A DNA stretch of 10,985 bases from Firmicutes bacterium UBA6226 (lineage in GTDB: Bacteria > Bacillota_A > Clostridia > Peptostreptococcales > Acidaminobacteraceae). Under the pieces are notes generated by a model, which ran no database searches, was not told the origin of the DNA, and was given only the letters and a program-made list of their open reading frames with translations. This document shows positions 1-6,528 of this stretch, piece after piece. The stretch lies in contig DJWQ01000110.1 of assembly GCA_002441045.1 (NCBI GenBank), positions 5,213 to 16,197 of the forward strand. Reading direction: 5' to 3'. Both the position numbers and the translations under genes were made by a program. Position 1 is the stretch's first letter, and every line of letters starts with the position of its first letter.

Positions 1-32
1 AAAAAAAATCGTCTCAGCACCTGCCAAGACGA
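1..32 (-). terminator. Intrinsic terminator of a leftward leader transcript
   Basis: Read on the - strand, TCGTCT (32-27) pairs perfectly with AGACGA (14-9) around a 12-base loop and is followed at once by eight T residues (8-1). It lies downstream of the leftward promoter and PyrR-like hairpin described below, with no gene between. It therefore looks like an attenuator in a 5' leader rather than a gene-end terminator. The controlled gene would lie beyond base 1. Confidence 0.7.
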
Positions 33-56
33 ATTTATCGCATAAAAAGTCCATTC

Positions 57-88
57 ACCTTGCAGGTCTCTCGTACCTGATTAAAGGT
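57..88 (-). promoter_or_regulatory. PyrR-like RNA-binding hairpin in a leftward leader
   Basis: On the - strand, CCTTTAA at 87-81 and AAGG at 61-58 form a lower stem with a TAA bulge. Above it CAGGT (79-75) pairs with ACCTG (67-63) around a loop containing CGAGAG. The pyrB element at 281-312 has the same CCTTTAA, CGAGAG and AAGGT blocks at identical spacing (22 bases between CCTT and AAGG), while the upper-stem bases differ but still pair. The 3' side (67-59) can instead pair with 28-19 in the terminator loop through a 9-bp helix with one bulge, giving an antiterminator. The loop is larger than in the pyrB copy and its closing pair is lost, so PyrR binding is inferred. Confidence 0.6.
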
Positions 89-102
89 TTAATTTTATTA
101 AC

Positions 103-130
103 TTTATCACAGTGGCCTCCTAAGAGTCAA
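103..130 (-). promoter_or_regulatory. Putative sigma-A promoter for the leftward leader
   Basis: On the - strand there is a -35 TTGACT (130-125), a 16-base spacer and a -10 GATAAA (108-103). The predicted start, near 96, is about eight bases before the PyrR-like hairpin. That is much the same offset as on the pyrB side. Confidence 0.45.
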
Positions 131-234
131 TAGTATAAATATAGATAAGTGTTACATTTCATTATTATTTCTCTTCAGTATCACCATTTCCAGTCGATAG
201 AATCTTTTTTACAAGTCTCACTAAAAATTTGATA

Positions 235-264
235 TTGACCTGCTCTTTTTTTATATGGTATGAT
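235..264 (+). promoter_or_regulatory. Putative sigma-A promoter of pyrBI
   Basis: A -35 TTGACC (235-240), an 18-base spacer and a -10 TATGAT (259-264) preceded by TGG, which makes an extended -10. The predicted start near 271 leaves about ten bases before the PyrR hairpin. Between this promoter and the leftward one, 131-234 holds only AT-rich sequence in which I see nothing else. Confidence 0.65.
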
Positions 265-280
265 GATTCCAACAAGAATA

Positions 281-312
281 TCCTTTAACTTGATCCGAGA
301 GGTTGAGAAGGT
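281..312 (+). promoter_or_regulatory. PyrR-binding hairpin (anti-antiterminator) of pyrBI
   Basis: CCTT (282-285) pairs with AAGG (308-311). A TAA bulge follows, then CTTGATC (289-295) pairs with GGTTGAG (301-307) around the loop CGAGA. This matches the known PyrR-binding loop pattern (CCUUUAA, then UCC-G-GAGGUUG, then AAGG). In that family UMP-bound PyrR stabilises the hairpin and so lets the terminator form. The 3' flank AAGGTAT (308-314) can otherwise pair with ATACCTT (343-349) in the 5' arm of the terminator, giving the expected antiterminator. Confidence 0.9.
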
Positions 313-341
313 ATATATATTGCATACTTTTGTGTGTTTAC

Positions 342-375
342 AATACCTTTGCGCCTAGTAAAGGTATTTTTTTTT
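342..375 (+). terminator. Attenuator terminator in the pyrBI leader
   Basis: AATACCTTT (342-350) pairs perfectly with AAAGGTATT (360-368), loop 351-359, and runs into nine T residues (367-375). It lies between the PyrR hairpin and the pyrB ribosome binding site. Termination here is expected when pyrimidines are plentiful. Confidence 0.9.
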
Positions 376-417
376 CCACACTTTAATCAGATTCAGTGAA
401 ATCAAAAGGAGGAACAA

Positions 418-1347
418 ATGAGACACTTAATTGAACCAGAAGATTTAACGCTTGAAGAAATTGAGCATCTTGTGGCTACGGGAATGGATATTTTTAATAA
501 TCCATCTAACTATTCAGAAGTATGTAAAGGAAAAATTCTTGCATCACTTTTCTTTGAACCAAGTACTAGAACAAAATTTAGTTTTGATAGTGCTATGATG
601 CGACTTGGTGGAAATGTTATTGGTTTTGCTGATGCAGAAACAAGTTCAACTAAAAAAGGCGAGAGTTTAGCGGATACGATCAGAGTTATGGGTTATTATT
701 CAGATATTATCGTTATGCGTCATCCTAAGGAAGGTGCACCTAAGCTTGCATCACAATATTCTAGTATTCCAGTTATTAATGGTGGCGATGGTGGTCATCA
801 GCATCCAACACAAACCCTTACAGACTTAATCACCATAAAAAGATTTAAAGGTGAGATCGGCAAGCACAGCGTTGCATTCTGCGGTGACTTAAAATACGGT
901 AGAACAGTACATTCGTTAATTCGAACACTTGCAAGATTTGGAACTAAAGAGTTTATATTGGTTTCTCCTGAAGAGTTAAAATTACCAGAATCACTAAAAA
1001 GACAGTTAGTTGAAAAATATGGCGTTGAATTAACTGAAGTTCTTTATTTAGAAGAAGTCATCGATAAGATAGATATTCTATATATGACTCGTATTCAAAA
1101 AGAAAGATTTTTTAACGAAGCAGACTATTTGAAACTTAAAGACTCATTTATGCTGAATAGAGATAAACTTAAAGATGCTAGACCTGATATGATCATCATG
1201 CATCCACTACCACGGGTAAATGAAATTGCATATGATGTTGACGATGATTCAAGAGCAGTTTATTTTGAACAATCTGAAATGGGTGTTTACATCAGAATGG
1301 CTTTAATTACTAAATTATTGGAGGTGGGTCCTTATGCTAGAGGTTAA
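418..1347 (+). CDS. pyrB: Aspartate carbamoyltransferase catalytic subunit
   Basis: PyrB condenses carbamoyl phosphate with L-aspartate to give N-carbamoyl-L-aspartate, the first committed step of pyrimidine synthesis, in the cytoplasm. The 309-residue length is normal for a catalytic chain. Visible motifs are the carbamoyl phosphate loop FEPSTRT (46-52), the mobile lysine loop around SSTKKGES (76-83), HPTQTL (129-134), DLKYGRTVHS (157-166), TRIQKERF (224-231) and the aspartate-side HPLPR (262-266). The ATG follows AAAAGGAGG by five bases. The next gene, pyrI, starts inside the 3' end of this one, so the product should assemble with PyrI into the class B holoenzyme. Expression is probably set by PyrR attenuation in the leader. 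Nothing is missing or broken. Confidence 0.98.
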   Translation: MRHLIEPEDLTLEEIEHLVATGMDIFNNPSNYSEVCKGKILASLFFEPSTRTKFSFDSAMMRLGGNVIGFADAETSSTKKGESLADTIRVMGYYSDIIVMRHPKEGAPKLASQYSSIPVINGGDGGHQHPTQTLTDLITIKRFKGEIGKHSVAFCGDLKYGRTVHSLIRTLARFGTKEFILVSPEELKLPESLKRQLVEKYGVELTEVLYLEEVIDKIDILYMTRIQKERFFNEADYLKLKDSFMLNRDKLKDARPDMIIMHPLPRVNEIAYDVDDDSRAVYFEQSEMGVYIRMALITKLLEVGPYARG

Positions 1348-1762
1348 AGGTATAGATAACGGTATTGTAATAGATCACATCGGCTCTGGCAAAGGAATTA
1401 AGATCTTCAATTTGCTATTTGCATCAACTGAGAATCCAGTGGTTTTACTGATGAATGTTAAGAGTCAATTGTTAGGCTCAAAAGATATCATCAAAGTAGA
1501 GAACGTCTACGAGGTAGATCTCGACCTACTTGGCTTAATTGACCCCAAAATAACCGTTAACGTTATTAAAGAGGGGAAATTGTCCTCTAAAACAAAAGCG
1601 ACAATACCGACGACCATCAAGGGTGGCATGAAATGTCATAATCCAAGATGTATTACTCACTCTGATGACTATGCCATTCCTGAATTCACTTTAGTGAAAG
1701 CCAATGGGAAGTTAGAATATGAATGTTCCTTCTGCGAGGAAATAACGATCTATAAATTATAG
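1334..1762 (+). CDS. pyrI: Aspartate carbamoyltransferase regulatory subunit
   Basis: PyrI binds nucleotide effectors and holds PyrB trimers together in the allosteric holoenzyme; it has no catalytic activity. The protein has 142 residues, slightly short for the family. The N-terminal nucleotide-binding fold includes IDHI (13-16) and GSGKGIKI (17-24). The C-terminal zinc domain keeps four cysteines at 101, 106, 131 and 134 (CHNPRC and CSFC). The start overlaps the end of pyrB by 14 bases, with GGAGGTG seven bases upstream inside pyrB, which suggests translational coupling. With four zinc ligands present it should contact PyrB normally. Which nucleotides activate or inhibit it cannot be read from the sequence. 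Confidence 0.97.
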   Translation: MLEVKGIDNGIVIDHIGSGKGIKIFNLLFASTENPVVLLMNVKSQLLGSKDIIKVENVYEVDLDLLGLIDPKITVNVIKEGKLSSKTKATIPTTIKGGMKCHNPRCITHSDDYAIPEFTLVKANGKLEYECSFCEEITIYKL

Positions 1763-1804
1763 TTCGACTCTAATGTAAGGTTGGATTTGATCAATATAAA
1801 ATAT

Positions 1805-1830
1805 AAGAGCTCAGCATATGCTGAGCTCTT
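1805..1830. terminator. Bidirectional terminator between convergent genes
   Basis: This is a perfect 26-base palindrome: an 11-bp stem (AAGAGCTCAGC and its complement) with an ATAT loop. It lies between the pyrI stop and the stop of the convergent membrane-protein gene. Both sides run into AT-rich sequence rather than pure T tracts, so it probably serves both directions, with weaker U runs than the other terminators here. Confidence 0.75.
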
Positions 1831-1855
1831 TATCATAATTCCTCATAAATAATCT

Positions 1856-2530
1856 CTATAAAAACATTTTATTGTGTCTGAGGCCTAAATATGCAGTAGT
1901 TACTCCAGCTAAAAGCATAACAGCCGCTAGAATGTTCATGGTTGTTAATAAACCACTTGTAAATGCAAGTGAAAAATTATACGACCCAGCTAACTCTGCA
2001 ACATAAGCATCATACCCTGTATTTAAAGCTATAAAAATACTTTTAAAATGAACCACGCCTACCATTAAAGCCAAAGGTACAATTGTGCATCCTGTAATCA
2101 AACCATTAAGGCTTCTCTTTTTCATTCCTCTAAGTCCTATAAAAACAGGAACGACCATAATTAATGGCAATATATAACCAAAATATTGCGGTGTCAATAA
2201 ATAGAAGAACATCGTCGTCATCATAAATGATCTCATTATCATTGTTAGCGGTTTCATATCATCTCTAAAATCATATAAAGCTGCTTCGCAATATCTTAAA
2301 AAGTACTTGAGCTTGTTTTCATCTTTTAAATTACCCGGTTTTAACAGTTCCACACCACGTTTACACAAACTATCATATGTGGGTTCATGTCTCTCTTCTA
2401 ATGTTAAAACTTGATATTTTGCACTTAATTTAACCACTTGTGTTTCATACTTTTCCAATTTTCTATCTGAATAGTATTTACTTAAACTTCCCTGGAGCTG
2501 TGTAAACACATCCGTCAACGCCTTACCCAT
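1856..2530 (-). CDS. Unknown four-helix membrane protein of transporter operon
   Basis: I do not recognise a family. The 224-residue protein has a hydrophilic, charged N-terminal half (1-95), probably cytosolic, rich in Lys, Glu and Tyr, with possible helices at 10-40 and 70-92. About four hydrophobic segments follow, near 97-113, 117-134, 143-168 and 190-215. Basic loops RGMKKR (134-139) and RHNK (218-221) suggest those ends face the cytoplasm. The start is the ATG at 2530 after GGAGG; an open frame extends upstream to 2641 but only through the small-subunit gene and the hairpin. It is third in the operon after the NSS symporter and the MetS-like subunit, so a role in assembling or regulating that transporter is a guess from position. 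Cysteines at 56, 81 and 148 show no clear motif. Confidence 0.8.
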   Translation of the reverse strand: MGKALTDVFTQLQGSLSKYYSDRKLEKYETQVVKLSAKYQVLTLEERHEPTYDSLCKRGVELLKPGNLKDENKLKYFLRYCEAALYDFRDDMKPLTMIMRSFMMTTMFFYLLTPQYFGYILPLIMVVPVFIGLRGMKKRSLNGLITGCTIVPLALMVGVVHFKSIFIALNTGYDAYVAELAGSYNFSLAFTSGLLTTMNILAAVMLLAGVTTAYLGLRHNKMFL

Positions 2531-2545
2531 GAGAACCTCCAAAAT

Positions 2546-2570
2546 AAGCCCCCACCACAAGTGGGGGCTT
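2546..2570 (-). terminator. GC-rich intercistronic hairpin in the transporter operon
   Basis: AAGCCCCCAC and GTGGGGGCTT form a perfect 10-bp stem with a five-base loop. On the - strand it starts seven bases after the small-subunit stop and is followed by ATTTT and then the GGAGG of the next gene. The U run is short, so it could be a leaky terminator, an RNA stabiliser or a processing site that sets unequal expression of the two sides. Confidence 0.6.
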
Positions 2571-2577
2571 ACAAGTA

Positions 2578-2676
2578 TTATTTGCTGTGTTTGACTAATT
2601 GAGTTAAAGTAACCGCTACTGCGGTAAGGATAATCCCCCATGCCAACAACATAAATGTTAATGCACCTGCAGACAT
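2578..2676 (-). CDS. MetS-like small subunit of an NSS transporter
   Basis: This 32-residue gene is read directly from the - strand. It begins MSAGALTFMLLAWGII and ends VKHSK, with a single hydrophobic helix (about 5-25) and a short basic tail. The ATG at 2676 follows AAGGAGG by six bases, one of the best ribosome binding sites here, and that site overlaps the stop of the upstream symporter gene. Size, the helix with an AWG motif and position directly after an NSS gene match the MetS family, named after the small subunit of the methionine/alanine transporter MetPS of Corynebacterium glutamicum. There the small protein is needed for transport. It probably associates with the symporter in the membrane. 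Substrate is not shown by the sequence. Confidence 0.85.
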   Translation of the reverse strand: MSAGALTFMLLAWGIILTAVAVTLTQLVKHSK

Positions 2677-2688
2677 ATGATTACCTCC

Positions 2689-4272
2689 TTATAATCTCAC
2701 TAATACTTGATTTTTCTCAAGCTCTTCTTTGTAAGAACGCTTGATTGACAAGTAAGTGACTACACAACCGATAGCAACAACACCAAATACAACGATACGA
2801 CCTGCGATTACCCAAGGAATTAAGACATCGTTACCTGCAACGAAATCTGGAATCATCTTGTAGTAACCTTGTGCAGCTGTATCTTTAATGTAGAAGAATA
2901 ATACAAAAATCATAGCAACTGGAGTAATGAATTGGATAAACAACTTATAGAACCAAGCTGGCACAGTCCAATAACCACCACGATTGATTTCTGGTAATCC
3001 TTTTTCTCTGAACAACCAACCAGTTACGATAATTTCTGTCATACCTAATACGAATAAGAAGAAATTACCAACCCAGTTATCAACTTCAGTGAAGTACATT
3101 AAATCAGCAGTTTTTGTTAAGATTGGCTCTAAAGCAACTGGTAAACCAACGATAATGTAGCCGATGAATACCATAATTGAAGCTTTCTTTCTAATTGCAT
3201 TCGTATTTTCCATAATAAGAGCAACTAAATAGTTATACATCGCAACAGCTGATGTTAAACCTGCAAAAGAAAGTAATAAGAACCACATTGCACCAATCAC
3301 TTGACCGAAGCCCATTTCTCTGAACAAGCTTGGAAGTGCGATGAATGATAAACCGATACTTGCGCCAACACCATCTGGCCCTAAGAACGCATATGCAATC
3401 GGAATAGCGATCGTACCACCTAAGATTACCTCAGCTAACTCATTGAGAGCAACTGTTGTAAATCCTGAAAGAACGATATCGTCATCTGGCTTCAAATATG
3501 ATGCATAGTTACAAATAATCCCCATACCAATAGATAATGTGAAGAAAATTTGTCCACATGCTGCCATAGTTGCTTGCCAGTTCAAATCAGACCATCTAGG
3601 AGACCAAATGAAGTTAAGACCTGCAATTGGTGTCCAGTCAGGATGAGCTGGATTTGGTGAACCTAAAGTGAGTGTTCTAATAATAAGAATAATACCGAAT
3701 ACGTAGATTGTTGGCATTAACAATTTCGCCATACGCTCAACGCCTTTTTGGATCCCACCCATAGCTGTGAACAGCAATGTGGTGAGTGCCACTAGCCAGA
3801 AGCCAAATACCAACCCAGGATTTTGAATATAATCCACAAAGAATTGGCCTGTGCTTTCAACGTTCATGTAAGATCCAGTCAAAGATAATACAGTATAACC
3901 CATTGTCCAACCGATAATGTGGTTGTAATATGAGTTTACAAGTAACGTAACAGCGAGTGCCAAACCACCTGCAAAAGAACCTATCAAAATTGCAGTTTTT
4001 GGTTTTACGCCTTCACGTGCTTGTAAATATACCATTGGTCCCAATGTACCATGACCGTACTTACCACCCATTCTACCTAAGCTCCATTCAACTAACATGA
4101 GTGGAATACCCATTAAGATGAGTGCACCAAAATAAGGAAGCATGAATGCGCCGCCCCCATTTTTTGCGGCTTGGTATGGATATCTCCAGAAGTTACCCAG
4201 ACCAACGGCATTCCCTGCCATCGCGAGGACTAAGCCTAACTTACTTCCCCAGTTTTCACGTTTTTCTGACAT
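2689..4272 (-). CDS. Sodium-dependent amino acid symporter, NSS family (LeuT-like)
   Basis: This is a 527-residue, 12-helix LeuT-fold transporter that should couple sodium entry to amino acid uptake across the cytoplasmic membrane. Helix 1 reads AMAGNAVGLGNFWRYPYQAA and its numbering matches LeuT exactly. Sodium-site residues are kept: G20, A22, V23 and N27 in helix 1, T245 and N277 (LeuT T254 and N286), and T340 and S341 (LeuT T354 and S355). Y116 matches LeuT Y108, and E281 matches LeuT E290, typical of chloride-independent bacterial members. The pocket differs at M250 and M345 (LeuT F259 and I359). I chose the ATG at 4272, seven bases after AAAGGGGG; an in-frame TTG at 4290 would lie before that ribosome binding site. 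The MetS-like gene follows at 12 bases. The exact substrate is unknown. Confidence 0.95.
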   Translation of the reverse strand: MSEKRENWGSKLGLVLAMAGNAVGLGNFWRYPYQAAKNGGGAFMLPYFGALILMGIPLMLVEWSLGRMGGKYGHGTLGPMVYLQAREGVKPKTAILIGSFAGGLALAVTLLVNSYYNHIIGWTMGYTVLSLTGSYMNVESTGQFFVDYIQNPGLVFGFWLVALTTLLFTAMGGIQKGVERMAKLLMPTIYVFGIILIIRTLTLGSPNPAHPDWTPIAGLNFIWSPRWSDLNWQATMAACGQIFFTLSIGMGIICNYASYLKPDDDIVLSGFTTVALNELAEVILGGTIAIPIAYAFLGPDGVGASIGLSFIALPSLFREMGFGQVIGAMWFLLLSFAGLTSAVAMYNYLVALIMENTNAIRKKASIMVFIGYIIVGLPVALEPILTKTADLMYFTEVDNWVGNFFLFVLGMTEIIVTGWLFREKGLPEINRGGYWTVPAWFYKLFIQFITPVAMIFVLFFYIKDTAAQGYYKMIPDFVAGNDVLIPWVIAGRIVVFGVVAIGCVVTYLSIKRSYKEELEKNQVLVRL

Positions 4273-4304
4273 TATATAACCCCCTTTCAACGTAATTTTA
4301 TATT

Positions 4305-4310
4305 ATTATA
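4305..4310 (-). promoter_or_regulatory. Possible -10 box for the transporter operon
   Basis: A perfect TATAAT on the - strand lies 32 bases before the symporter ATG. No good -35 sits at the usual distance; TTGCGT (4328-4323) is too close to pair with it. The surroundings are AT-rich, so a chance match is possible. The rest of 4273-4370 shows nothing else. Confidence 0.35.
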
Positions 4311-4370
4311 ATTGTTACAAAAACGCAACAGTAAAAATTAATCTTTATGGCACTTTATTAAGCATAATTC

Positions 4371-4421
4371 AAAAAAAACAAGTAGCTTTATGTATTTTTT
4401 TTTATACAAATAAGCCACTTG
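4371..4421 (-). terminator. Intrinsic terminator of the GH18-FAD operon
   Basis: On the - strand CAAGTGGCT pairs with AGCTACTTG (one G-U pair). Above it lies a further AT-rich stem with an internal bulge and a poly-A loop, and eight T residues (4378-4371) follow. It is about 150 bases past the stop of the FAD-protein gene and upstream of the transporter operon, so it should insulate the two. Confidence 0.8.
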
Positions 4422-4472
4422 CATTTAACTTTCGTGTATTTTCAACTGTTTCAACGAATTGTAATTATATTT

Positions 4473-4516
4473 TTCATAGAGGCATTACAAAATTTTTGTA
4501 AATATTCACTATGAAA
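4473..4516. repeat. Nested inverted repeat between two operons
   Basis: TTTCATAG (4473-4480) and CTATGAAA (4509-4516) are perfect inverted repeats. They enclose a second inverted pair, TTACAAA (4485-4491) and TTTGTAA (4495-4501). No T run follows in either direction. It lies in the 3' untranslated stretch of the FAD gene and upstream of the transporter operon. Nothing else is visible in the 298-base gap except the terminator, the possible -10 box and a TTTCAAC pair (4440-4446 and 4449-4455). Confidence 0.5.
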
Positions 4517-4570
4517 CTTTATTTATATCGAGTATTTTCATTGTTTTTACTTGTTACAATATTAACAACT

Positions 4571-6229
4571 TTATAACTTATATGCCTTTTTTATAATCCC
4601 TTCCGCAACTTTCAAACCATCAACAGCAGAGGAAGTTATACCACCTGCATAACCTGCGCCTTCACCACATGGATATAATCCACGGTGGCTTAAACTCTCG
4701 AAATCAGCATTTCTTATGATTCTAACTGGTGATGAGCTACGTGATTCTACTGCTGTCATAATGATTCTTGGATCAGCAAATCCAGGAATTTTTTTATCAA
4801 ATGCTAACAAAGCTTCTTTTAAAGCATCGATCATAAAATCCGGCAAGCACTCTGAAAGCTTAGTTTTAGTTAATCCAGGCGTGTAACTAGCTTGGTATGC
4901 TTCCATCAACTTATTATAGTCTATATTTAAATCATTATAAAAGGCTGCGACACGCTTCACATCATATTGATCATTGTTTAAGAAACTACCTACCGTTTCA
5001 CTTGGTGCATAATAATTGCTTCCTCCTAAGACAAATGCTTTGTGTTCTAATTTGCGTTGAAGTTGCACACCAGACAAAACATCCTCAGAATCTTCAAAAT
5101 CACTTGTTATAACATTAACAAGAAGCGCACTATTAGCATTTGCTAAATCTCTACTATGATAGCTCATGCCATTGACAACGAGATGACCTTCTTCTGAAGC
5201 TGATGCCACAACTCTACCACCTGGGCACATACAGAAAGAATAGACACTTCTAGGCTGACTAGTGCTAAAGGTGAGTTTATATTCTGCTGCTCCTAAGTTC
5301 ACATGGTTGTGATATCGTCCCCATTGTGCGGCATTGATTAATGCTTGCGGATGCTCAATTCTTACCCCCATAGCAAATGGTTTTTGCTCCATGGCAACTT
5401 CATTTCGCTTTAGTTCCTCAAATAAGTTTCTCGCACTGTGACCCACAGCTAAAACGACTGCATCTGACATAAATTCACGGCCATTTTCACATTTCAACTT
5501 AATATGGTCTTCTACTACCGATTCAAGTTGAATCACTTTATGATTGAAATAAACCTCACCACCAAGAGAGATAATTTCATTTCTTAAGTTCTTTACAACA
5601 TTCATTAATAAGTCTGTTCCGATATGTGGTTTGTTTCTATATTTAATTTCATTAGGTGCGCCTGCTTTTACAAGCCACTTCAAAACCCAATCAATTCTTG
5701 GATCTTTGATTCTAGTTGTTAACTTGCCATCTGAGAACGTTCCCGCACCACCTTCTCCAAATTGCACATTTGAATTTGGATTAAGTTTACCCGTTTCCCA
5801 AAATTGATCAACCGAGTTTAATCTGTCCTCCACAGGTTCACCCATCTCTAGTACAATAGGTTTTAACCCAGCAAGAGCAAGTTCTAGAGAAGCGAAGATT
5901 CCTGCAGGACCAAACCCAATTACAATTGGTCTCAACTTATTTGTTCTCAAGTTCTCTGTCACTTTGTCCTCTATGGTTTCATCGATTGCTACAAAAGGCT
6001 CTGGAGCTAACTTAAACCCATTTTTTAACAGAACTTTCTCTTTTGTTGTTTCAATGTCCACTATATAAGAAAAGATAATTTCTTTTCTTGCGTCTATTGA
6101 CTCTCGTATAATCTCATATGACAATAACTGTTCTGGTTGTAATTTTGTTTTTTTAAGGATTTTCTTTCGAACTGATTCTTCGCAGAAAACTTCATCTAAA
6201 GAAAATTTGATTTCAGGTACTCTTATCAT
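4571..6229 (-). CDS. FAD-dependent dehydrogenase, COG2509-type
   Basis: This 552-residue flavoprotein matches the uncharacterised FAD-dependent dehydrogenase family COG2509; substrate and partner are unknown. The N-terminal domain (about 1-95) precedes the FAD-binding Rossmann motif VIGFGPAGIFASLELA (103-118), with the ribose-binding glutamate in VLEMGE (126-131). Family-like stretches follow: FGEGGAGTFSDGKL (157-170), CMCPGG (333-338), NGMSYHSR (353-360) and NANSALLV (364-371). The C-terminal FAD motif is YPCGEGAGYAGGITSSAVDG (519-538). No signal peptide or membrane segment is seen, so it is probably cytosolic. Its ATG directly follows the TAA of the small membrane-protein gene, so translation is probably coupled. 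The cysteines at 333, 335 and 521 are worth noting, but I infer no redox role from them. Confidence 0.93.
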   Translation of the reverse strand: MIRVPEIKFSLDEVFCEESVRKKILKKTKLQPEQLLSYEIIRESIDARKEIIFSYIVDIETTKEKVLLKNGFKLAPEPFVAIDETIEDKVTENLRTNKLRPIVIGFGPAGIFASLELALAGLKPIVLEMGEPVEDRLNSVDQFWETGKLNPNSNVQFGEGGAGTFSDGKLTTRIKDPRIDWVLKWLVKAGAPNEIKYRNKPHIGTDLLMNVVKNLRNEIISLGGEVYFNHKVIQLESVVEDHIKLKCENGREFMSDAVVLAVGHSARNLFEELKRNEVAMEQKPFAMGVRIEHPQALINAAQWGRYHNHVNLGAAEYKLTFSTSQPRSVYSFCMCPGGRVVASASEEGHLVVNGMSYHSRDLANANSALLVNVITSDFEDSEDVLSGVQLQRKLEHKAFVLGGSNYYAPSETVGSFLNNDQYDVKRVAAFYNDLNIDYNKLMEAYQASYTPGLTKTKLSECLPDFMIDALKEALLAFDKKIPGFADPRIIMTAVESRSSSPVRIIRNADFESLSHRGLYPCGEGAGYAGGITSSAVDGLKVAEGIIKKAYKL

Positions 6230-6517
6230 TTATTCACCTTCTGTAGTTTCTGTATTATCTATATTATTTGTAGCATCTGAGATTTCTTCTTTATTTTCAC
6301 TATTAGTATTTTTTGATGGGATTTGCTCTTTCAGTTCCACAAGTCCCAATGATTTGGCTCTTTCAATGATCTCATCATCCGATAGTGATGCCTCAAATGC
6401 CCTTTGATCCTCATAATAGGTAATTACACCATAGCTCATAAGTGAAAGTCCAACAATTAGTAAAATGAAGTAAGCAAACATTTTTCTAATGTTAAAAATT
6501 ATTCCTATGCTTTTCAA
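6230..6517 (-). CDS. Small single-helix membrane protein of unknown function
   Basis: I do not recognise this 95-residue protein. A short basic N-terminus (KSIGIIFNIRK) precedes one hydrophobic helix at about 13-32 (FAYFILLIVGLSLMSYG). A soluble tail then holds an acidic stretch SLSDDEIIERAKSLGL (46-61) and ends in a low-complexity Glu, Asn and Thr-rich segment. I chose the TTG at 6517, five bases after GGAGG; an upstream ATG at 6559 would overlap the GH18 gene by 31 bases and has no ribosome binding site. The gene starts 11 bases after the GH18 stop, and its own stop abuts the ATG of the FAD protein. The tail would face outside if the basic N-terminus stays in the cytoplasm. The position suggests a partner of the cell-surface GH18 protein, but that is only inference. 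Confidence 0.8.
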   Translation of the reverse strand: MKSIGIIFNIRKMFAYFILLIVGLSLMSYGVITYYEDQRAFEASLSDDEIIERAKSLGLVELKEQIPSKNTNSENKEEISDATNNIDNTETTEGE

Positions 6518-6528
6518 TGTCGCCTCCA

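Noticed and set aside
1805..1830. The perfect palindrome as an operator
   Set aside because: It sits between two convergent stop codons, where a two-way terminator is the simpler reading.
2531..2641. Longer N-terminus for the four-helix membrane protein
   Set aside because: The extension reads through the MetS-like gene in another frame and through the GC-rich hairpin, while GGAGG sits just before the internal ATG at 2530.
4897..5112. Open frame on the + strand inside the FAD-protein gene
   Set aside because: It lies opposite a well-supported gene, has no ribosome binding site worth noting and its protein resembles nothing; the other + strand frames within 6207-10867 are shadows for the same reason.
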